Positions 7,544-12,500 of a stretch of DNA of 12,500 nucleotides are shown piece by piece. The position numbers and the translations under genes were made by a program. Source of the stretch: Actinidia chinensis (Eukaryota > Streptophyta > Magnoliopsida > Ericales > Actinidiaceae); assembly GCA_009663005.1 (NCBI GenBank), contig CM018890.1, positions 4,961,387 to 4,973,886 of the forward strand, in the 5' to 3' direction. The notes under the pieces were generated by a model that saw only the letters and a list, made by a program, of their open reading frames with translations, searched no databases and had not been told where the DNA came from. Every line of letters starts with the position of its first letter. Position 1 is the first letter of the stretch.

Positions 7544-8944
7544 ATATTACTGATACATTTGTAAGAAAAAAATGCAAAATCAAAATCGTAATATTGTACA
7601 ATTTCCTTTCATTACTTTATTACAATACTTAGATTCAAACATAAAAAGAAAAAATGGGCAAATACAACTTCCACCCTTTACTTTCAATTGTGTTGTCTAG
7701 ATTTGGTGTGGCCTTTCCGTGCGTTTACCGTTCAATTGCGGGCCAAGTGACTTATTTATGTGATACTGCATGGCCTGTTTTCATCGCTTAATCGAATGGA
7801 AGATAAACAAAAGGTTCACATTGACGCTTAAGCCTCGATTGAGGTAAGTTTCTTGAGTGTTTTTTTGCTATAAAATCCCAATTTTTGGGTGGGTGTCTCA
7901 TGTCTGGGATAAGTTTATTTCGAGTGAGTTTATGTGAATTTTTTTAATCCCTTTTTACCTTTTTTATTTAAAAGTAAAAAAATTTAGTTTTTTTAGTTAC
8001 TCTAAACAGAGCCTTAACCTAACATGTAAAGGGCTCACCAATACAATTAAAAGTAAAATATGCAAAACGATATTTTAGTTTTATCCCAAAGAAAAATGTA
8101 GGGAAAATTACCAAAAACACACACACTAAGGTTTGACCTTGGAAACAATATTTTAGGCTTATTTTTGACGCAATTAGAGCATATTTTTAAGTTAAATGTT
8201 CAAGCCACTTTCCAAAGTCTTGCGTAAAAATGAACTCTAATTCCATCGATTAAGACTTTTAAGAGGGGATCGTTTCTCTAATTTTTTGACTAAAATTAAT
8301 TGATTTTGTTAATTCTAATAAAATTAAAATTGACAAATGATTTCAATTAAAACCGAATCAAAATTTTAGGGTTTAATTTGTCACCAATATCCAAACCCTA
8401 AGTTGTTTATCTTAATCTTTCCAAATATGTGTAGTGGGAATTCAACCATGTCGGCGACGGCTTGTAAGCAGTGGCTAAATTGGACCCGAAGTTTGGAAAT
8501 TGCGTCTATGTTGGAAAAAGAAGCAAACGACAGTATGAAGGGTAGAATTTGAATATGCATACAAATCCAATGACCCTTTGGGAGACAAAGAGCATATACT
8601 ATGACATTATGTCTGGAAAAAGATGGAGACATAGCTCCTCACTCCACCTTACGTTTGCCAAAAAGAAAAATTATAGTACAGATCTCTATCACGATCGATT
8701 GTTGTGAATATTATTATTAGTTACGGTATATATATTATGATTGGTGTGGTAATTTTTACAAAAAGTGTTTACGTTAAAAATGGTAAAAAAATAGTTTATT
8801 ATGCATCATTGTGATAATGTTATAACTTTTGTGATAAAAAAATTGTGTTTATTTTTTTACGATCAATTGTGATGAATGTTATAACTGCTCTCTTGACAAA
8901 AATCTAAATCTCATTGAACAATTAGTTAATTTGCTTCTTTTTAG
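7543..8944. other. Intergenic, 1.4 kb, no supported gene
   Basis: AT-rich with poly-A/T runs. A minus-strand frame at 8381-8632 (83 codons) and a + strand ATG at 8448 with a favourable AACC context and 34 codons (MSATACKQW...) overlap each other; neither has a recognisable domain. A diverged direct repeat, ACGATCGATTGTTGTGAAT near 8691 and ACGATCAATTGTGATGAAT near 8860, is present. Otherwise nothing seen. Confidence 0.5.
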
Positions 8945-9120
8945 GTTGTGTTTGGATTAAGGATTTGAAGAGGGAAAAAAGAAAAAGAAAAATGATAAGT
9001 TAGAGGATCTAACGTTTTCAAGTGGTTGTATCCTCTAAACTTTCCACTTTCATTTTTTTTTTCTTATCAAATTATTGATCCAATTACAGCCTCAATGATT
9101 TCTTCAAATTTAATCAAATT
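8945..9120. repeat. Imperfect inverted repeat, possible MITE
   Basis: GTTTGGATTAAGGATTTGAAG at the left is loosely mirrored by CTTCAAATTTAATCAAATT at the right. An inner pair, AGAAAAATGATAAGTTAGAGGAT against ATCCTCTAAACTTTCC ... CATTTTTTTTTCTT, also folds back. Low-complexity A and T runs contribute to the match, so this is tentative. Confidence 0.3.
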
Positions 9121-9952
9121 TATAAAAAAATTCAAGTAATTGAATAGGTAAATCATTTTAATCAAAAGCTAAAAAAAGGGTTCGTTAAAGAGGAAAAAGA
9201 ATCCCAAAAAGAAAACAAAATCTATCCGAAATAGTGTTTTCAAACTGAGCAAAAGCACTTTTCATACTTTTTACATGTGAAATGTCCCCTTTTTCTCCCC
9301 ATTTAACAAGTGAACAAATTCTATTTGTCTCCTAAGAAAGAGTACTTATGTATATATGCATATGATAATATGACAAAATGTCTGGGATATCAAATGAGAT
9401 CAAATTACATTAAAAAACAAGAAAGGAAATTAAGAAATAAAGCATCATCTTGAATTTGGAAATTGATGGGAAATATTAGGTTAATCAGGTATCGAGAGTT
9501 GTATGATTCGATTATTTTTTTGGTAGAATTTAGTTTCAAACTCGTACTTGTCGTCTATTTTTTTCAAAAAGCAAAAGTGATATTATTGACTTTATACATA
9601 TCCGATTAATTTAGGTTTTTTGGTGAATAATTTATTCGTCGAACCCTACAATATAAACAATTCTCATCAATACACATTTGTTTGACAAAGTTACTAAATT
9701 CATAAAAGTTAATTTTTTAAAATAGAATCTAAATATATCAAAACGATATCTTCTCGTAATTGACGTTTAAATAACTTTTTTATGTTCATCTTTTTTCTTA
9801 AATTCAAAATGTGAAGCTGCGCCAAACATGTGACAGTTTCGGATGTATCAGAATCTAAACACTGTTCTCGATAAGTTTTGATAAACACAAGGTTCCAAAT
9901 ATATATGTAATGAGAAAAAAGTCACGTGCATTAGCACACGTGCCGGATATAT
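9121..9952. other. Intergenic, AT-rich, no gene recognised
   Basis: No frame longer than about 60 codons on either strand and no clear repeat structure. Two palindromic CACGTG sites near the right end are listed separately. Confidence 0.5.
9923..9942. promoter_or_regulatory. Pair of CACGTG (G-box) motifs
   Basis: CACGTG at 9923-9928 and again at 9937-9942, with the flanks GTCACGTGC and GCACACGTGCC. G-boxes bind bZIP and bHLH factors in plants. No gene is visible nearby, so function is unsupported. Confidence 0.3.
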
Positions 9953-9968
9953 CTAGCTAGCTAGCTAG
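9953..9968. repeat. (CTAG)4 short tandem repeat
   Basis: Four perfect CTAG units next to the G-box pair. Confidence 0.85.
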
Positions 9969-10005
9969 GAAATCACATGCAAACATGTGTAATAAATTAA
10001 ATTAG

Positions 10006-10510
10006 TAGGGCTGGTCGGGTTTGGTCGGGTTCGGATCAGGTCCTACCTGACTCGATAAAAAGTCGGATTGAGAAAATACTCACCCGAACCCGACCGACTA
10101 TCTAGTCGGATCGGGTCGGGTGTCGGGACGGGTGTGGGCGGGTCGGGTGAGTCGGTGTCGGGTGGAGAAATTCCTCTTTATTTTTTGCACCTCTTAACAA
10201 GCACTATTTTCATGTTAAATAAAAAGTGCAAAGTGAGACAATTGATGGCGACGAGTGAAAAGTAAAAATATATAGGAGACAAGGATCCATTTTCAGCAAA
10301 ATGATAAAAAAAAATATATAGGAAAGTATTACATGAATTTGCAAAAATAAAAGCATTACATGAATTTTATGTGGTTGGGTCGGGTCGGGTCACCCTACTC
10401 CTTTATACCAATCACCCGAACACGACCCGAAAAATAAAAAAAATTAGAATGTCCACCCTAACTCGACCCGCCATTGTAGTCGGGTCGGGTGAAAGTTTTG
10501 AACATCCCTA
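10006..10510. mobile_element. Non-autonomous hAT-like element (505 bp) with GGGTC-rich ends
   Basis: The left end is TAGGGCTGGTCGGG and the right end read in reverse is TAGGGATGTTCAAAA; the 5' TAGGG-TG form is common in plant hAT elements. The flanks are TAAATTAG (9998-10005) and TTAATTAG (10511-10518), a 7-of-8 match that fits an 8-bp duplication. Subterminal arrays of GGGTCGGGT on one strand, and CCCGACCCG on the other, fill about 10014-10165 and 10375-10492. The core between them is AT-rich and non-coding. The + frame at 10068-10265 is a by-product of the repeat. Confidence 0.8.
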
Positions 10511-10954
10511 TTAATTAGTGTGATTATAGTTACAAAAAGTGATACTAATTAATTAATAAATTGGGTGTGAGAGAGAGAGAGAGAGAGGAGACAGAAAGAG
10601 GGGTTGCAAAGGATCCGTAGAATGCAGGGAATGTGCAGAACATGTTGTACATTTCATGCTGATTCACTGTCTCACCCTTTGTCACATGCAATCCCCAGCC
10701 CAGCTCAACAAAGGTACAACTCCCGTCCCTCTCTTCCTCTCTCTCTCTCCTCTGCATGTGCCTCCCCATGTGCCCAGTGCGCACCCTGCCCCCCCTCTCT
10801 CACTTCCAATGTGGCCTTCGCTGGCCCATACCACATTCACATGCACCCCTTGGAGGAGGCCACCCCCCTCCCGTAGACAAACTAGGTCTCAACCCCTTTT
10901 AGGCTAATTGACTGTTTTGCCCTTCAGCCTTCCAAGTTGTGTTCTTCCCCGAAC
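10511..10954. other. Pyrimidine-rich, GC-richer island between transposons
   Basis: Begins with a GA repeat (10569-10587), then mixed sequence, then a C/T-rich stretch (about 10720-10870) with a CT repeat near 10740-10750 and a GGCCCATACC site. The GA and CT tracts are complementary and could pair across about 150 nt. Overlapping frames exist on both strands (10604-10876 +, 10656-10907 +, 10545-10784 -) but all are rich in Ser, Pro and Leu from the low-complexity sequence. CT-rich patches and GGCCCA sites occur in plant core promoters, so this could be a promoter or UTR remnant. No gene start is supported. Confidence 0.45.
10569..10587. repeat. GA microsatellite
   Basis: About nine GA units followed by GGAGACAGAAAGAGG; complementary in composition to the CT tract near 10727-10752. 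Confidence 0.85.
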
Positions 10955-11188
10955 CAATGTTTTAAAACCCAGATTGACCTGACTAGTTTGACCGGTCAAA
11001 TCATCGACCGGTCGAAGGAACGGTCCGGTCGGCCGTCAAAATCCGTTTTGATCAAAATTCGGTCAAACTCGATCAAACTCACGGTTGAACCAGAAACTCG
11101 GCCATTGAACCGGTCATTTCACTGTTTTAAGGAATTTTTTATGTTTTAATTTTAAAATTTTATTTTTTAAGTATAAAAACTAATGTAG

Positions 11189-11231
<43 letters not shown>

Positions 11232-11340
11232 TATAATTATGACATCACGGGTCAATAATTGTTGACCCGACGGTTGAACCAATGACCCGCGATCCGATCT
11301 CTTTTCCAGTTTGCTTAACGGTTCGGCTTTCAAAACATTG
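10955..11340. mobile_element. MITE-like element with CAATGTTTT termini (386 bp)
   Basis: The left end CAATGTTTTAAAACC and the right end in reverse, CAATGTTTTGAAAGC, match at 13 of 15 positions. The subterminal parts are rich in GACCGGT, GGTCAAA and GGTTGAACC repeats on both sides (10975-11120, 11250-11330). The core (11130-11225) is AT-rich. The flanks (left ...CCCCGAAC, right CCGCCAGT...) give no clear target duplication. The superfamily, hAT or Mutator type, is left open. Frames at 10937-11149 (+) and 11160-11354 (-) lie in the repeat. Confidence 0.75.
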
Positions 11341-11408
11341 CCGCCAGTCACCACCCCAAAAAAAAGCTTCTAGTTGTATCTAAGCCAAACTTTTATTGTG
11401 TTAATTAC

Positions 11409-11849
11409 TAGGAGTGAAAAAAAAAACCGATGTATTTGTGAAACCATCCTAATTGATTTAGTTTTTTTTTAACTGTTCAGTTTACGGTTCAAAAAATCAA
11501 CCATTCTCTAACGGTACGATCAGTTTGTATCTTTCAATCCGAACTGCGGTTAAAAACAGAATGGAATTGTGAGTTGTTTTTTTTAAAGTTTATTTGTTTA
11601 GGCTACGATTTTTTTGTTTATTAGCTTAGCTTAGACCTTTTGTTTTTGTTAGTTTAGAAATTATATTTTTATGTTTTTATCCGTGTATGACATGTAATGC
11701 GATGAGTGATGAAAATCGTAAAACGGAATCGAAAAACATTTGATGATTCTCACAGTTTGGTTCGGTCCAAAAAATACCTAAATCATTACTTATGGTTTGG
11801 TTTGCAATTTAACCTTAAATCGAACCAAATCGAATCGTGATCACCTCGG
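11409..11849. mobile_element. Eroded hAT-like element with AACCGAACC-type subterminal repeats
   Basis: The left end TAGGAGTGAAAAAA has the counterpart CACCTCGG at the right (reverse CCGAGGTG). Inside are scattered GGTTCGGT, AACCGA and GAACCAAAT motifs (11470-11560, 11755-11835), as in plant elements whose ends carry GGTTCGGTTTGG arrays. The target duplication is not clear; GTGTTAAT and GTGCTAAC near the two ends are only partly alike. Borders are approximate. Confidence 0.55.
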
Positions 11850-12188
11850 TGCTAACTTGTTGCAATGGGTTTTGCTTTAGGACTAAAAAAATGAGAAAAA
11901 TGATTATTCAAAATATAGAGATGATGGAGACGATCAACATAAAATCAATTGACAATATATAAAATCAATTGACAATATATGAAGTAATCGCTAGATTATA
12001 TGTATACCAAAATTGAGCGACTTAAATAATCAATGTGAGACAAATCTAATACCCCACCGCACGTGGAAGTGTGAAGAGATAGGTGAAATGAGAAAAAATA
12101 GACTCAATGAAAACTTAACCCACTTAAGACTCAATCTGAAAAAATTCACTAAAGACAAAAATTTTAATTTATTTGTCGAGTAAAAATA
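11850..12188. other. Intergenic, AT-rich, with a short tandem duplication
   Basis: No gene recognised. The minus-strand frame at 12030-12248 runs into the Stowaway element and has no recognisable content. The tandem repeat at 11941-11980 is listed separately. Confidence 0.5.
11941..11980. repeat. Perfect 20-bp tandem duplication
   Basis: The 20-mer AAAATCAATTGACAATATAT occurs twice head to tail with no mismatch. It contains CAATTG, a palindrome. Confidence 0.95.
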
Positions 12189-12457
12189 CTCCATCCGTCC
12201 TATATTGAAGTTTTCTATTGGGAAATTTAACTTTTTAAGGGAATACATTCATTGTATTTAATTTGTAGTCTTTTTAATTGTAGCTCTGCAATGATTATGT
12301 ATGACCTTTTGTTTTAGTTAAAATGTTATGTAAATAATATATCAAAGAAAAGGTAAAATGGAACAATTACATATTTTATTTTGACTTTTTGATTGGATTA
12401 TACATTTTGAGTTACTTAAAAATAAAATAATGGTGCTCCAATATTGGACAGATATAG
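12189..12457. mobile_element. Stowaway-like (Tc1/mariner) MITE, 269 bp
   Basis: The left end CTCCATCCGTCCTATATT is the recognised Stowaway terminal type. The right end in reverse is CTATATCTGTCCAATATT; including the TA, 19 of 24 terminal positions match. TA flanks both sides (12187-12188 and 12458-12459), as expected for Tc1/mariner insertion. The interior is AT-rich and non-coding, and the length fits the family. Confidence 0.85.
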
Positions 12458-12500
12458 TAATTTTTTGTCTTTATTGAACTTTTTTCAAATTCGATGAAAA

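Noticed and set aside
7800..8030. Possible MITE with AAGCCTCGATTGAGG and TCTAAACAGAGCCTT ends
   Set aside because: The reverse-complement match is short and patchy, with no target duplication.
8448..8552. 34-codon + strand frame with a good ATG context
   Set aside because: Too short to judge, and no related feature nearby; only conservation or translation data could support it.
8381..8632. 83-codon minus-strand frame
   Set aside because: No recognisable domain, hydrophobic AT-driven composition, and no promoter or poly(A) context; also overlaps an equally unsupported + strand ATG at 8448.
10068..10265. 65-codon + strand frame, Gly/Ser-rich
   Set aside because: It is a read-through of the GGGTC repeat array in the hAT-like element.
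10604..10907. Overlapping + strand frames of 83-90 codons in the CT-rich island
   Set aside because: Composition (Ser, Pro, Leu, His) follows from C/T-rich low-complexity DNA, the frames overlap each other and an antisense frame, and no domain or splice context supports them.
1..12500. tRNA, rRNA, CRISPR array or viral insertion
   Set aside because: No cloverleaf, rRNA motif, regularly spaced repeat or viral polymerase or capsid-like frame was found on either strand.

Overview
The window is nuclear DNA of a flowering plant, most likely a dicot or another non-grass angiosperm. The signs are spliced exons with GT-AG borders, long AT-rich introns, CT/GA microsatellites, and many short non-autonomous DNA transposons (hAT-like, Stowaway-like and other MITEs). 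There is no sign of bacterial gene organisation. Nearly all longer open frames lie inside introns or repeats and are not genes.

The only gene I can support runs on the + strand from the left edge to about 5.75 kb. It is the 3' part of a split gene with five well-supported coding exons (1742-1849, 3933-4001, 4174-4236, 4348-4502, 5439-5748) and one probable 33-nt exon at 60-92. All splice phases agree and the stop is at 5746-5748. The visible product is about 245 residues. Residues spread over four exons resemble the N-terminal acidic/NURR domain of the hnRNP Q/R (SYNCRIP) family. No RRM follows that domain. Instead the protein ends in a Ser/Tyr/Pro-rich tail with two copies of the motif FDPFTGEP. 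I recognise the domain but cannot name the gene.

Two introns carry insertions. The intron at 1850-3932 holds a 929-bp hAT-like element with a perfect 8-bp target duplication. The intron at 4503-5438 holds a nested foldback whose arms pair almost perfectly over about 260 bp, so the pre-mRNA should form a long hairpin.

From about 5.75 kb to the right edge I see no gene. The region is AT-rich intergenic DNA with MITE-like inverted repeats at about 6296-6782, 7020-7122, 7221-7449 and 8945-9120 (decreasing certainty for the last two) and an ATCT microsatellite at about 7500. Four small DNA elements then lie close together: 10006-10510 (GGGTC-rich hAT-like), 10955-11340 (CAATGTTTT ends), 11409-11849 (eroded, hAT-like) and 12189-12457 (Stowaway-like). 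A pyrimidine-rich, GC-richer island at 10560-10950 sits between the first two. A perfect 20-bp tandem duplication is at 11941-11980.

The most unusual items are the RRM-less hnRNP Q-type acidic-domain protein with its duplicated C-terminal motif, and the intronic foldback.
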